From: Glycomyces niveus | GTDB lineage: Bacteria > Actinomycetota > Actinomycetes > Mycobacteriales > Micromonosporaceae | Direction of reading: 5' to 3' | Length of the DNA stretch: 64,000 nucleotides | Assembly: GCF_017592475.1 (NCBI RefSeq) | Contig: NZ_JAGFNP010000001.1 | Location: forward strand, 549,982 to 613,981 | Part shown: positions 1-9,060 of the stretch, piece by piece | How the letters are laid out: each line of letters starts with the position of its first letter | How positions within the stretch are numbered: position 1 is the first letter of the stretch | Position numbers and translations under genes: made by a program | Notes under the pieces: generated by a model | Seen by the model: only the letters and a program-made list of their open reading frames with translations | Databases searched by the model: none | Told to the model about the DNA's origin: nothing

Positions 1-75
1 TCCCCTCCTCTCCCCCCCCCCCCCGGGGGGGGGCCGGGCCGGCGCGCCGCCCCCCGCCCGCGTTCACTCGTCCGT
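1..75. other. Low-complexity C/G run at the window edge
   Basis: Thirteen C residues (12-24) run directly into nine G residues (25-33), followed by CCGGGCC-type sequence. No gene is visible. The run could fold as a hairpin behind the minus-strand gene that ends at 76, or could be an assembly artefact. Confidence 0.5.
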
Positions 76-1479
76 TCAGCCGATGGCTTCGGCGAGCTCC
101 CAAGGGATCTCGACCATCGGAAACTCCTCAGGGGACAATGCCGCGCTGGCGACCCCGAAGTACGACATCATCTCGACCTCGCTCAGCCGCTCGCCGCTCA
201 GGTGGTAGCGGAACGCGGACTGACCGGGGTTCGCGGGCGCGTCTCCGGCGACGGGGAACTCCACCACGTCCACCGACTCACCCTCGATTTCGTCGGTGCG
301 GAGCAGGACCGCCTGCTCCGCGATCGCATCGGCGTCGTCCGCGTCCTCGGCGGCCATCTCCAGGATGCGGAACACGAGCGATTCGACCGCGCCGAAGTGC
401 TCCGCGGCGCCCTCGTCGCCCAGCGCGCGCGACTCCCAGCCGTCGGTCGGCAGCGTCTCGGGCAGCTCGTCGCCCTCCGCGGCACGGGTCGCGTACCCGC
501 CGGGACGGGCCAGGAACAGCCGCTGCCCGCTCGCGTCCGTCAGGTGCAGGTACGCGGTCATGGTGCGCCAATCGATCTCGCCCCGGCCCGTGGTCACCTG
601 CCCGTCGCCGGTGGGCACGGTCAGCTCGACCGCGGCGGTCTCCTCCCAGTTCTCCTCGCGCACGTGCGCGATGGTCTCGGCCAGGTCCTCGCTGACGGCG
701 GTCGGCGCGATCGCGGGGCCCCCGAGGAGGTCGGTGGCCACGAGCCCGGTCGCGTCGAGTTCGACGTCGCGCAGGAAGTCCACGGCCGAGAGGCTCGCCT
801 CGCCGGTGTTCACCTGGAAGCGGCGCAGGTCCCCGGCCTTGTCGAGCGAGTACAGGGCCTCGGGGCTCGCCGCGCCCTCCTGGCTGCTCTCCACCATGAT
901 GGGCGCGCGGAAGGAGTCGACCGGTTCGCCGTCGATGACCCCCTCCTCCCGCCATGTGGCCTTCTCGGCCAGTTCGGCCGGGTCGTCGGCCTGCGCGGAC
1001 GTCAAGGTGAACAGCGACGACGCGAGGATGTCGATGGTCGTGTCCAAGGGCGTCACCGCGCCCGAGAGCATCTGCCTGGTGGTCCAGCCGTCCTCGGGGA
1101 CGCGCAGCTCGCTGAAGGCCGCCTCGTCGTCCGCGCGGGTGGCGATGAGGCCCGGGATGGCCTGGACCAGCCGGTGCTCGCCTTCCGCGTCGGGCACGCG
1201 CGCGTACAGCAGCGGCACCTGCCAGTCGAGGTACCCGTCGGCGGTCACCGTCCCGCCGTCCGTGGGCACGCTGATGCGCACCGCGACGGGCTCGTCGCCG
1301 TGGTTGCGCTCGCGCATCCCGGCCAGCAGCGCGGCCTCCTGCTCGCTGACGGGCCGCTCGGCGTTCGACCGGCCCGGGCTGCACGAGACGGCGAACCACC
1401 CGGCGACGGCGATCGCGACGATGATGGCCATGACCCACATCAGGGCCGATTTCCAGGGAACTGCGGTAGTGGAGCTCAC
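76..1479 (-). CDS. Membrane-anchored protein with a duplicated extracellular domain, function unknown
   Basis: The 467-residue product has a short cytoplasmic start, one hydrophobic segment at about residues 12-32, and then a large extracytoplasmic part. That part consists of two related halves, about 45-260 and 265-467. Each half begins with an RE/RN helix followed by a beta-rich stretch ending in a DW motif (GYLDWQ and GEIDWR), then an 'ATRA' block and an 'IDGEPVD/IEGESVD' block. The arrangement suggests an internal duplication of a lipid- or ligand-binding-like fold, but I do not recognise the family. The gene is divergent from uvrB, separated by 78 nt. The start is the ATG just before the transmembrane helix. 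Confidence 0.75.
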   Translation of the reverse strand: MSSTTAVPWKSALMWVMAIIVAIAVAGWFAVSCSPGRSNAERPVSEQEAALLAGMRERNHGDEPVAVRISVPTDGGTVTADGYLDWQVPLLYARVPDAEGEHRLVQAIPGLIATRADDEAAFSELRVPEDGWTTRQMLSGAVTPLDTTIDILASSLFTLTSAQADDPAELAEKATWREEGVIDGEPVDSFRAPIMVESSQEGAASPEALYSLDKAGDLRRFQVNTGEASLSAVDFLRDVELDATGLVATDLLGGPAIAPTAVSEDLAETIAHVREENWEETAAVELTVPTGDGQVTTGRGEIDWRTMTAYLHLTDASGQRLFLARPGGYATRAAEGDELPETLPTDGWESRALGDEGAAEHFGAVESLVFRILEMAAEDADDADAIAEQAVLLRTDEIEGESVDVVEFPVAGDAPANPGQSAFRYHLSGERLSEVEMMSYFGVASAALSPEEFPMVEIPWELAEAIG

Positions 1480-1545
1480 GCAGGGACCAACGAGTCGGAC
1501 CGGGAAAAGTCACCGCCGAGCGCGAAGTGTGTCGTACCCCGGCGC

Positions 1546-1551
1546 TACGGT
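1546..1551 (+). promoter_or_regulatory. -10 box for a leaderless uvrB transcript
   Basis: TACGGT lies 6 nt before the GTG at 1558, and no Shine-Dalgarno sequence precedes that codon. This spacing is typical of actinobacterial leaderless mRNAs and supports the chosen start. Confidence 0.5.
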
Positions 1552-1557
1552 TGGGCC

Positions 1558-3618
1558 GTGGCATTCGATATTCCGCGCGCCGAGGGGCGCTTCGAGGTGG
1601 TCAGCGAGTACAAGCCTTCGGGCGACCAGCCGGCGGCCATCGCCGGGCTGGCCGAGCGCATCGAGCGCGGCGAACGGGACGTGGTCCTGCTGGGCGCGAC
1701 CGGCACGGGCAAGTCGGCCACGTCCGCGTGGCTGATCGAGAAGCTGCAGCGCCCCGCGCTGGTCATGGCCCACAACAAGACGCTGGCCGCGCAGCTGGCG
1801 AAGGAGTTCCGCGAGCTCCTGCCGAACAACGCGGTCGAGTACTACGTCTCCTACTACGACTACTACCAGCCCGAGGCGTACGTCGCCCAGACGGACACGT
1901 ACATCGAGAAGGACGCCTCGATCAACGAGGAGGTCGAGCGGCTGCGCCACCGCGCCACCTACTCGCTGCTGACCCGCCGCGACGTGGTCGTGGTCGCCAC
2001 CGTCTCCGCGATCTACGGCCTCGCCACCCCCGCCGAGTACCTGGAGCAGGCCACCGAGGTCGCGGTCGGCCAGGAGTGGGACCGCGACAAGCTGCTGCGC
2101 CGCCTCGTCGACGTCCAGTACAGCCGCAACGACATCGCGTTCACCCGCGGTACCTTCCGGGTGCGAGGCGACACGATCGAGATCATCCCGGCGTACGAGG
2201 AGCTGGCGATCCGGATCGAGATGTTCGGCGACGAGATCGACCGGCTCTACTACCTCCACCCGATCACCGGCGACGTGATCCGCGAGGTCGACCGGGTGCT
2301 CATCTTCCCCGGCTCGCACTACGCCACCGGCAACGAGCGCATGGCCCGGGCGATCCGGGACATCGAGGTCGAACTCGAGGAGCGGCTGACGGAGCTGGAG
2401 TCCCAGGGCAAGCTCCTGGAGGCCCAGCGGCTGCGGATGCGCACCGTGTTCGACCTGGAGAACATGAAGCAGATCGGCACCTGCAACGGCATCGAGAACT
2501 ACTCGCGGCACATCGACGGCCGCCCGGCCGGCACCCCGCCGCACACGCTGCTCGACTACTTCCCGTCGGACTTCATCACGATCCTCGACGAGTCGCACCA
2601 GACCGTGCCGCAGGTCGGAGCCATGTCCGAGGGCGACGCGTCGCGCAAGCGCAACCTCGTCGAGCACGGCTTCCGGCTCCCGAGCGCGCAGGACAACCGG
2701 CCGCTGCGCTTCGACGAGTTCCGCGAGCGCGTCGGCCAGACCGTCTACCTTTCGGCCACCCCGGGCAAGTGGGAGCTGGAGCAGACGAAGGGCCAGTTCG
2801 TGGAGCAGGTCATCCGCCCCACGGGCCTGGTCGACCCGCACGTGGAGGTGCGGCCGACCAAGGGCCAGATCGACGACCTCATGCACGAGATCAACGAGCG
2901 CGCCAAGCGCAACGAACGCGTGCTCGTCACCACGCTGACCAAGAAGATGGCCGAGGACCTCACCGACTACTTCATGGACAACGGCATCCGGGTGCGGTAC
3001 CTGCACTCCGAGGTCGAGACGCTGCGCCGGGTCGAGCTGCTGGGGGAGCTGCGCCGCGGCGACTACGACGTGCTCGTCGGCATCAACCTCCTCCGCGAGG
3101 GCCTCGACCTGCCCGAGGTGTCGCTGGTGGCGATCCTCGACGCGGACAAGGAGGGGTTCCTGCGCTCGGCGACGTCGCTCATCCAGACGATCGGCCGCGC
3201 GGCCCGCAACGTCTCGGGCACGGTCCTGATGTACGCGGACAACCTGACGGACTCGATGAAGGCCGCCCTCGACGAGACCGACCGGCGCCGCGAGAAGCAG
3301 GTCGCCTACAACCTGGAGCACGGGATCGACCCGCAGCCGCTGCGCAAGCGCATCGGCGACATCATGGAGGACCTGTACGACTCGGCCGCCGAGACCGCGA
3401 AGATGGTCGAGGAGGACCCGTGGGCGACCCTCCCGAAAGGCAAGCGCGAGCAGGGCGCCGGCAAGGTCCGCTCCGAGATCCTCAAGCAGCTCGACGAACG
3501 CAACGAACAGATGCTCGCGGCCGCAAGGGAACTCCGCTTCGAACTCGCCGCCGCTTACCGCGACGAGATCGCCGATCTGAAGCGCGAACTCCGCGAAATC
3601 GACGAGGCCGGGGCTTAG
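1558..3618 (+). CDS. uvrB: Excinuclease ABC subunit B
   Basis: UvrB is the damage-verifying, ATP-dependent subunit of nucleotide excision repair. It is loaded by UvrA and recruits UvrC. The 686-residue product shows Walker A GATGTGKS at residues 46-53, the beta-hairpin region with [10 protein letters not shown], the DESHQ Walker B at 344-348, VYLSATPG, and the helicase motifs LREGLDLPE and [11 protein letters not shown]-terminal UvrC-binding coiled coil ([12 protein letters not shown] onward) closes the protein. Length is normal for the family. The open frame extends far upstream without homology, so the GTG at 1558 ([10 protein letters not shown]) is chosen, supported by a TACGGT box 6 nt earlier. 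A strong hairpin follows the stop. Confidence 0.97.
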   Translation: MAFDIPRAEGRFEVVSEYKPSGDQPAAIAGLAERIERGERDVVLLGATGTGKSATSAWLIEKLQRPALVMAHNKTLAAQLAKEFRELLPNNAVEYYVSYYDYYQPEAYVAQTDTYIEKDASINEEVERLRHRATYSLLTRRDVVVVATVSAIYGLATPAEYLEQATEVAVGQEWDRDKLLRRLVDVQYSRNDIAFTRGTFRVRGDTIEIIPAYEELAIRIEMFGDEIDRLYYLHPITGDVIREVDRVLIFPGSHYATGNERMARAIRDIEVELEERLTELESQGKLLEAQRLRMRTVFDLENMKQIGTCNGIENYSRHIDGRPAGTPPHTLLDYFPSDFITILDESHQTVPQVGAMSEGDASRKRNLVEHGFRLPSAQDNRPLRFDEFRERVGQTVYLSATPGKWELEQTKGQFVEQVIRPTGLVDPHVEVRPTKGQIDDLMHEINERAKRNERVLVTTLTKKMAEDLTDYFMDNGIRVRYLHSEVETLRRVELLGELRRGDYDVLVGINLLREGLDLPEVSLVAILDADKEGFLRSATSLIQTIGRAARNVSGTVLMYADNLTDSMKAALDETDRRREKQVAYNLEHGIDPQPLRKRIGDIMEDLYDSAAETAKMVEEDPWATLPKGKREQGAGKVRSEILKQLDERNEQMLAAARELRFELAAAYRDEIADLKRELREIDEAGA

Positions 3619-3627
3619 AACGACGCG

Positions 3628-3657
3628 AACGGCTCGCGCCCGCAGGCGCGAGCCGTT
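3628..3657. terminator. Terminator hairpin after uvrB
   Basis: A perfect 13-bp stem (AACGGCTCGCGCC with its complement) closes a CGCA tetraloop and is followed by CTGCTT. It lies between the convergent ends of uvrB and the ABM-domain gene, so it can serve both directions. Confidence 0.8.
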
Positions 3658-3671
3658 CTGCTTCGCAGGGT

Positions 3672-3962
3672 CTAGTCGAGGTCGTTGAAGTGCTCGACGA
3701 GCGGGGGCTGGGAGAAGTACGGCCCGATGGCCTCGCGCCATTTCGGGAAGCGGTCGGTTTCACGGAAGCCCTGTTCGTGGGCCTCGACGGAGTCCCATTC
3801 GATGAGGAGCACGAACCGGGTCGGGGTTTCGACCCCCTGGGTCATCCGCATCGAGCGCAGGCCGGGGGAGGCCAGCACGAACTCGCGGGCGCCCCGGTAG
3901 GCGTCCTTGAAGGCCTGTTCCTGGCCGGGGGTGATCTTGATTTCGGCGACTTCGAGAACCAT
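3672..3962 (-). CDS. Antibiotic biosynthesis monooxygenase (ABM) domain protein
   Basis: The 96-residue product is a single dimeric alpha-beta barrel domain of the ABM type. It starts MVLEVAEIKITPGQE and continues with FVLASPGLRSMRM, FVLLIEWDSVEAHEQGF and a final PYFSQPPLVEHF segment. Members include heme-degrading and quinone-forming monooxygenases, but many have no known substrate, so no reaction is assigned. The open frame runs up to 4046. The ATG at 3962 is chosen because the conserved domain begins there and this gives the usual family length. The gene is divergent from terC and convergent with uvrB. Confidence 0.8.
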   Translation of the reverse strand: MVLEVAEIKITPGQEQAFKDAYRGAREFVLASPGLRSMRMTQGVETPTRFVLLIEWDSVEAHEQGFRETDRFPKWREAIGPYFSQPPLVEHFNDLD

Positions 3963-4091
3963 GAGCGGAGCTTTGCACAGCTCCAGCCCCACGGCCACCA
4001 CTCGCTGTAGTGTCGAGAGTGAAGTCACAAATCTGACTGATGACAAGTCGGGTTCCGGCAGGCAGAATAGTCCCGTCTGTTCAGAATCAGG

Positions 4092-4202
4092 TATGTGGGG
4101 AGTATCCCGCAGCGCTCGCCGCTGTTAGCGTCGTCGTCAATGCACGGGACCGCGATCGGTCCCCGGTGGCGCTGGTCCGCCCGGACCGGGAGAGACCATG
4201 TG
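4092..4202 (+). promoter_or_regulatory. Probable yybP-ykoY manganese riboswitch in the terC leader
   Basis: The leader carries the signature blocks of this riboswitch class in order: GGGGAGTA at 4097-4104, GTCGTCAATGCAC at 4133-4145, and GAGAGACC at 4190-4197. A closing helix can form between TATGTGG (4092-4098) and CCATGTG (4196-4202), with several G-U pairs. Internal GC-rich helices (CGGTCCCCGG and CCGGACCGGG) lie between. The class senses Mn2+ and is frequently found upstream of terC-family genes, which is the gene that follows 29 nt later. The call rests on motif reading; no covariance search was run. Confidence 0.78.
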
Positions 4203-4231
4203 ACCCTCCAGAAGGCAAGGAAGGCAACACA

Positions 4232-5293
4232 TTGGACCTCCCCGCGTGGGCCTGGGCTCTCACGATGGCGGTGCTGGCGTCCGTGGTCGTACTCGACCTG
4301 GTGATGGCCGTTCGCAACCCCCACAAACTCTCGACAAAGGAATCCGCCTCCTGGGCCGGCGTTTACATCGGTGCGGCGCTGGTCTTCGGCGTCATCATGT
4401 TCGCGACGCAAGGCGCGACGTACGGCGGGCAGTTCTACGCCGGCTACCTGACCGAGCTGGCGCTCTCCGTCGACAACCTCTTCGTCTTCCTCCTCATCAT
4501 CCAGGGCTTCCGGGTCCCGGCGGAGCTCCAGTCCCGTGTGCTGCTCGTGGGCATCGTGCTCTCGATCGTCCTGCGCGGCGGATTCATCGCGGTGGGCTCG
4601 GTGCTCATCGCGAAGTTCAGCTGGGTCTTCCTCATCTTCGGTGCGATCCTCATCTGGACCGCGATCGGGCAGCTGCGTGAGAACGCGCACGAAGGCGAAG
4701 AGGGCGAGGAGCACTACGAGCAGTCGCGCTTCATGAAGTTCGCCGAGTCGAAGCTGCGCGTCAGCGCCGACTACCACGGCAGCAAGCTGTTCGCGCGCAT
4801 CGACGGCGTCAAGTTCGTGACGCCGCTGCTGCTGGCGATGATCGCGATCGGCTCGACGGACATCCTGTTCGCGCTCGACTCGATCCCGGCGATCTTCGGC
4901 CTCACCCAGGAGCCGTACCTGGTCTTCACGGCCACGATCTTCGCGCTCATGGGCCTGCGCCAGCTGTACTTCCTGCTGGCCGCGATGCTGAAGTCCCTGA
5001 AGTACCTGCACCTGGGCCTCGCGGCGATCCTCGGCTGGATCGGCGTCAAGCTGGTCATGAACGGCCTCGCCGAGAACCAGCTGCCGTTCATCAACGGCGG
5101 GCACCACATCGAGTGGATGCCGCACATCCCGACCACGATCTCGCTCGGCATCATCGCCGGCGTGCTGGCCGCGGTCGTGCTCGCCAACTGGATCCTGCTG
5201 CGCCGCCAGGGCAAGTCGTTCAAGGAGCTCTTCGCGGAGTCCGAGGCCGCCATGGGCGCCGGCGCCCCCGAGGTCGCCGTCGCCGAGAAGTAG
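4232..5293 (+). CDS. TerC-family integral membrane protein (probable metal exporter)
   Basis: The product has 353 residues and about nine hydrophobic segments. The acidic TerC/Alx signatures ELALSVDNLFVF and STDILFALDSIPAIFG sit in the membrane. Several family members export manganese during protein secretion or metal excess, and the candidate manganese riboswitch upstream fits that role. A charged cytoplasmic loop (about residues 147-175) separates the two membrane halves. The start is TTG at 4232, preceded by AAGGAAGG with good spacing. The longer upstream frame would run through the riboswitch and is unlikely to be translated. Confidence 0.9.
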   Translation: MDLPAWAWALTMAVLASVVVLDLVMAVRNPHKLSTKESASWAGVYIGAALVFGVIMFATQGATYGGQFYAGYLTELALSVDNLFVFLLIIQGFRVPAELQSRVLLVGIVLSIVLRGGFIAVGSVLIAKFSWVFLIFGAILIWTAIGQLRENAHEGEEGEEHYEQSRFMKFAESKLRVSADYHGSKLFARIDGVKFVTPLLLAMIAIGSTDILFALDSIPAIFGLTQEPYLVFTATIFALMGLRQLYFLLAAMLKSLKYLHLGLAAILGWIGVKLVMNGLAENQLPFINGGHHIEWMPHIPTTISLGIIAGVLAAVVLANWILLRRQGKSFKELFAESEAAMGAGAPEVAVAEK

Positions 5294-5321
5294 GCGTCAG
5301 GAGTCCGCACGACCGCAAGCG

Positions 5322-5357
5322 AAACGGCCCGCCTCCCCGAAGGGAGGCGGGCCGTTT
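5322..5357. terminator. Bidirectional terminator between terC and the NlpC/P60-like gene
   Basis: A perfect 16-bp stem (AAACGGCCCGCCTCCC with its complement) closes a CGAA tetraloop. A-rich and T-rich flanks on both sides suit transcription from either direction. Both flanking genes end here. Confidence 0.9.
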
Positions 5358-5366
5358 TCGCACGTT

Positions 5367-6311
5367 TCAGGCTTGGACGGGGAGGCGGCGGCAGGCGGTG
5401 ATGCCGGCGAGCTCGGAGTCCTTGAGGGATTCGACCACGACCTTGCCGTAGACCGAGGACGAGAAGATGACCTCGGGCAGGTCCGACTGGCCGCGTTCGG
5501 CCATGATCGCCGGGGTCTTGGGGTCGCCGCCGTGCTCGAGGAACACGAGGTCGCCTGGGTGGAGGTCGTCGAAGTCGACGGCCTCGCCGGCCTTGATGAG
5601 CTCGTCGTTGAACCGCGGCACGTCGATCCCCAACTGGCGGTAGACGATCCACACGAGCCCGGGGGCGTCGATGCCGTAGGCGCTGACGCCGCCGTGGAGG
5701 TAGGGGATCTCCAGGAGCTGCTGCGCGAGCTTGACCGCGTCGAGGCCCGCCGAGATGAGGCCGCTCGAGGGAGGTTCGGCCAGCGCGCGGACGGTGACGG
5801 GCTCGCCGGCGAGGTCGCGCTGCGGCACCCAGCCGGGCTGGCGGGGGCCCGGGAGGCTCACGGGGACCCAACCGCGGTAGGGGGTGCCGACGACCCGCAG
5901 GCGGGTGCCGAGCGTGACGCCGGGGATGGCGACGTCGCCGCCGGGTTCGTCGCGCACGGCGGTCGCGGTGGCGCTCACGAAGTGCTCGACGCCGTCGGCG
6001 TCGCCTTCGGCGGGGTGCACGATCTGGTCGACAGGGACCCAGCCGGAGGTGCCCTGCTGCGTGCAGGTCACCTCGGCCCAGCCTTCGGCGACCTGGAGGA
6101 CCTCGACGCGGGTGCCGAGGAGGCATTGGGTGCGCACGCGTCCTTTGAGGCCGTTGGCGCGGATGTCGTTGGTGAGCCGGGCGACCCATTCGCGGATGGC
6201 GGAGGGCGCGCCGAGCGCGAGCCTGTCCTCCGGTCCTGGGGCCGAGGGCTGGACCCAGAGGGTCGCGACTGCGACGGCGATCAACGCCGGTTGTCCAGGT
6301 GCGATCGGCAC
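5367..6311 (-). CDS. SH3-domain NlpC/P60-like protein lacking the catalytic cysteine
   Basis: The 314-residue product has bacterial SH3-like segments at about residues 55-110 and 110-185, then an NlpC/P60 (C40) fold. Active family members cleave gamma-D-glutamyl-diamino acid bonds in cell-wall peptides, using a Cys in a DCSGLV motif. Here that motif reads GIDAPGLVW, with Ala216 and Pro217 replacing Cys-Ser, and the usual HVGIY histidine block is also absent (PAIMAERG). The second half of the fold, including [12 protein letters not shown], is well kept. It is therefore probably non-catalytic. No clear secretion signal is seen. The GTG at 6311 is preceded by CGGAGAG at good spacing. It is divergent from bioB. 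Confidence 0.8.
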   Translation of the reverse strand: MPIAPGQPALIAVAVATLWVQPSAPGPEDRLALGAPSAIREWVARLTNDIRANGLKGRVRTQCLLGTRVEVLQVAEGWAEVTCTQQGTSGWVPVDQIVHPAEGDADGVEHFVSATATAVRDEPGGDVAIPGVTLGTRLRVVGTPYRGWVPVSLPGPRQPGWVPQRDLAGEPVTVRALAEPPSSGLISAGLDAVKLAQQLLEIPYLHGGVSAYGIDAPGLVWIVYRQLGIDVPRFNDELIKAGEAVDFDDLHPGDLVFLEHGGDPKTPAIMAERGQSDLPEVIFSSSVYGKVVVESLKDSELAGITACRRLPVQA

Positions 6312-6519
6312 GGTTGGTTCTCTCCGGATGGCTCGAGCGGTTCGTCGTAGGGAACGCGAGCAGGGGGGATCTCCACCAGCCCGCCGCGTTCGTCGCAGCA
6401 CCGACCACCCACTGTAGCAAGTGTATCCAGATCGCGACGCTGCGGTCTGAGGATGATGTCGGAGGTCGATTGCGCGCATTGGCCGCGAACCATGCGAAAG
6501 GTCCCGGGCGGGCATGCTG

Positions 6520-6536
6520 TGGCAAGATTTTTGCCA
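6520..6536 (+). promoter_or_regulatory. Inverted repeat over the bioB start, possible operator with leaderless promoter
   Basis: TGGCAA and TTGCCA are separated by five bases (GATTT) and reach the A of the bioB start codon. CAAGAT (6523-6528) lies 7 nt before the ATG and could be a -10 box of a leaderless transcript. A protein bound here would block initiation. It does not match the BioQ or BirA boxes I know. Confidence 0.45.
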
Positions 6537-7603
6537 TGACCGCAGTGCACGAAGCCCTCAGCCGCCTGTCCGCCGCCGCCGACGCGGGGGAGGCCCCTGC
6601 CGCCGCCGATCTCGAAGCGGTGCTGGCGAGCGCGGACGCCGAGCTCATGGACGTGGTCGCCGCGGCGGCGCGGCTCCGCTTCCGCCACTTCGGGAACACC
6701 GTGAAGCTCAACTACCTGGTGAACCTCAAGAGCGGGCTGTGCCCGGAGGACTGCAACTACTGCTCGCAGCGGCTGGGGTCGAAGGCCGACGTCCTGAAGT
6801 ACACGTGGCTGAGCCCGGAGCAGGCCGCGGAGCAGGCGGCGGCCGGCGTCGCGGGCGGGGCGTCGCGGGTGTGCCTCGTGGCGAGCGGGCGCGGTCCGAC
6901 CGATATGGACGTCGAGCGGGTGGGGAAGACCATCGCGGCGGTGAAGAACGCCGCGCCGGGGGTCGAGGTGTGCGCGTGCCTGGGCCTGCTGAAGGAGGGC
7001 CAGGCGGAGCGGCTGGCCGATCTGGGGGCGGACGCCTACAACCACAACCTGAACACGTCGGAGGACTCGTACGCGGAGATCTGCTCGACGCACACGTTCA
7101 ATGACCGGGTGGACACGGTGAACGCGGCGCACGGCGCGGGCCTGTCGCCGTGCTCGGGGCTCATCGCGGGCATGGGGGAGTCGGATGCCGACCTCGTCTC
7201 GGTCGCGTTGGGGCTCAGGGGGCTCGAGGTGGACTCGATCCCGGTGAACTTCCTGCTGCCGTTCGAAGGCACGCCGCTGGCGGACACGTGGGAGCTGGAC
7301 CCGCGCCGGTGCCTGCGCATCCTGGCGATGGTGCGCCTGGCGAACCCGGCCGCGGAGGTGCGGCTGGCGGCGGGCCGGGAGGTGCACCTGCGGCACATGC
7401 AGGGCGTGGCGCTGCAGATCGTGAACTCGATCTTCCTGGGGGACTACCTGACGAGCGAAGGCCAGGCCGCGAAGGACGACCTCGAGCTGATCGCCGACGC
7501 CGGGCTGGTGCCGCTGGGGCTGGAGTCGGCTCCGGAGGCGGTGCGCGAGGCGGTGCGGCCGCGCAAGCGCGGAGCGGGCACGGACGTCGCCCCGAACGCC
7601 TAG
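6536..7603 (+). CDS. bioB: Biotin synthase
   Basis: BioB is a radical-SAM enzyme that inserts sulfur into dethiobiotin, the last step of biotin synthesis. The 355-residue product carries the radical-SAM cluster motif CPEDCNYC (Cys69, Cys73, Cys76). It also has the family blocks [32 protein letters not shown] and LPFEGTPL. Length and motif order fit BioB well. It stands alone; no bioA, bioD or bioF lies nearby. The ATG at 6536 has no clear ribosome-binding site, and the longer upstream frame shows no homology, so a leaderless mRNA is likely. Its upstream neighbour is divergent. Confidence 0.95.
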   Translation: MTAVHEALSRLSAAADAGEAPAAADLEAVLASADAELMDVVAAAARLRFRHFGNTVKLNYLVNLKSGLCPEDCNYCSQRLGSKADVLKYTWLSPEQAAEQAAAGVAGGASRVCLVASGRGPTDMDVERVGKTIAAVKNAAPGVEVCACLGLLKEGQAERLADLGADAYNHNLNTSEDSYAEICSTHTFNDRVDTVNAAHGAGLSPCSGLIAGMGESDADLVSVALGLRGLEVDSIPVNFLLPFEGTPLADTWELDPRRCLRILAMVRLANPAAEVRLAAGREVHLRHMQGVALQIVNSIFLGDYLTSEGQAAKDDLELIADAGLVPLGLESAPEAVREAVRPRKRGAGTDVAPNA

Positions 7604-7744
7604 GGGCGGGCGCCCCAGCCGGGGTGGACGCTCTGAGGCGGATCGCGACGGCCCGGATCGGCGACGAACGACCTATTGGAGATCTGGCCGAACGCCGGAC
7701 CCCAAAAATCGACGGAAACGCATACGATTTCGCTTCACGTGTTG

Positions 7745-7760
7745 CTTACTCGCCAGTAAG
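7745..7760. promoter_or_regulatory. Perfect palindrome upstream of the binding-protein gene, operator candidate
   Basis: CTTACTCGCCAGTAAG has 6-bp arms around CGCC and lies 37 nt before the next gene. The shape (TTACT-N4-AGTAA) suits a dimeric repressor, for example of the TetR type. The identity of the regulator is not known. Confidence 0.5.
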
Positions 7761-7796
7761 TGACCCATCGGTAGTGGAATTTCAGAGGTCATCGCC

Positions 7797-9056
7797 ATGC
7801 GTTCTCCCGCAACAACTTCGGCGCTCGCGGCACTCGTCGCGGCGGCGTCGCTCGCTCTCGTGGCGTGCACCGAGCCGGAGGAGCCGGACACCCCCGGCGT
7901 CACCCCGACCACTGTGACGATCGGCACACACCAGCCGCTGACGGGACCCGCGGCGGCCGGATACGCGGCGATCTCGGCGGCCACCTCCGCCTACTTCGAG
8001 TACGTCAACGCCGGCGGCGGCGTCAACGGCCGCACCATCGAGTACCTCATCAAGGACGACGCCTACGACCCGACCGCCACCCAGCAGGCGGTCACCGAGC
8101 TCGTCGAGCAGGACGACGTGCTCGCCATCGTCAACGGCCTCGGCACCCCCACCCACTCCTCGGTGCTCGACTACGTCGACGACGAAGGCGTCCCCGACCT
8201 CTTCATCTCCTCGGGTTCGCGGGTGTGGAACCAGCCCGACCTCTACCCCAACACCTTCGGCTACAACGCCGAGTACGTCACCGAGGGCGCCGCGCTCGCC
8301 CAGTACGCCGTCGACCAGCGCCCGGACGCCGTGGTGTGCGTGCTCGGCCAGGACGACGAGTACGGCGAGGGCATCCTCGAGGGCGTCGAGATCGTCATCG
8401 ACAGCAACGAGATCGCCCAGGTCCAGACCTACCTCTCCTGGGACGAGGACCTCACCGGCCAGCTCGCCACCATGAAGGCCGCCGGCTGCGAAGTGAACAT
8501 CCTCGGCACCATCAACGGCTTCACCGCGATGGCGCTGGCGACGGCGGCGCAGATGGAGTGGTCGCCGGACTGGTACGTCTCGTCATCGGGCGCGGACTAC
8601 CCGACGCTGCTCGAGTACCTGGGCGAGGCGGGCCCGGTGCTCCTGGAGGGCCTGGTGAGCGTCAACTACCTGCCGTTCAACGCCGACAGCGAGTGGAACG
8701 CGCTGTTCAGGGAGATCAACGACGAGTACAACGACGGGGCGCCGTTCACCGGCAACACCGTGTTCGGCATGAGCGTGGGCTACCTGTTCGCCGAGGCCCT
8801 GGCCGCCGCGGGCGACGAGCCGACCCGCGAGTCGCTCATCGCCGCGGTCGAGTCGGGGGAGCTGCTGGGCAACGGGATCGTGCCGCTGGGCTTCAGCGAC
8901 TCGAACCACGCCGGGTACCAGACGGTCGGCATCGCCACCATCGAGGACGGCGTGCAGGACTACGAGGGCACCACGTACAACCTGAACGTGGGCGAGGTGA
9001 CCGAGGTCGACGCCGCGCCGGTGCCGCTGGAGAACGGCGGCATCCCGCAGGGCTGA
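7797..9056 (+). CDS. Branched-chain-amino-acid-type ABC solute-binding lipoprotein
   Basis: The 419-residue product has a lipoprotein signal with lipobox LVAC (Cys24). A type I periplasmic binding fold of the LivJ/Peripl_BP_6 kind follows: TVTIGTHQPLTGPAAAGYAAISAA, YVNAGGGVNGRTIEYLIKDDAYDP and VCVLGQDDEYGEGILEG. Family members bind amino acids, urea, amides or aromatic acids at the outer face of the membrane and pass them to an ABC permease. No permease or ATPase gene is adjacent, so the ligand cannot be inferred. It is convergent with the lacI-type gene, only 4 nt apart, with no hairpin between them. A palindromic operator candidate precedes it. Confidence 0.85.
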   Translation: MRSPATTSALAALVAAASLALVACTEPEEPDTPGVTPTTVTIGTHQPLTGPAAAGYAAISAATSAYFEYVNAGGGVNGRTIEYLIKDDAYDPTATQQAVTELVEQDDVLAIVNGLGTPTHSSVLDYVDDEGVPDLFISSGSRVWNQPDLYPNTFGYNAEYVTEGAALAQYAVDQRPDAVVCVLGQDDEYGEGILEGVEIVIDSNEIAQVQTYLSWDEDLTGQLATMKAAGCEVNILGTINGFTAMALATAAQMEWSPDWYVSSSGADYPTLLEYLGEAGPVLLEGLVSVNYLPFNADSEWNALFREINDEYNDGAPFTGNTVFGMSVGYLFAEALAAAGDEPTRESLIAAVESGELLGNGIVPLGFSDSNHAGYQTVGIATIEDGVQDYEGTTYNLNVGEVTEVDAAPVPLENGGIPQG

Positions 9057-9060
9057 CCTG

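Noticed and set aside
1510..3741. 743-codon open frame on the minus strand across uvrB
   Set aside because: It mirrors the uvrB codons and reads as low-complexity Val/Leu/Arg/His sequence; typical antisense shadow in GC-rich DNA.
4040..4231. N-terminal extension of the TerC protein to 417 residues
   Set aside because: The extension would be translated from the riboswitch region and is polar and unconserved; TTG at 4232 has a good ribosome-binding site.
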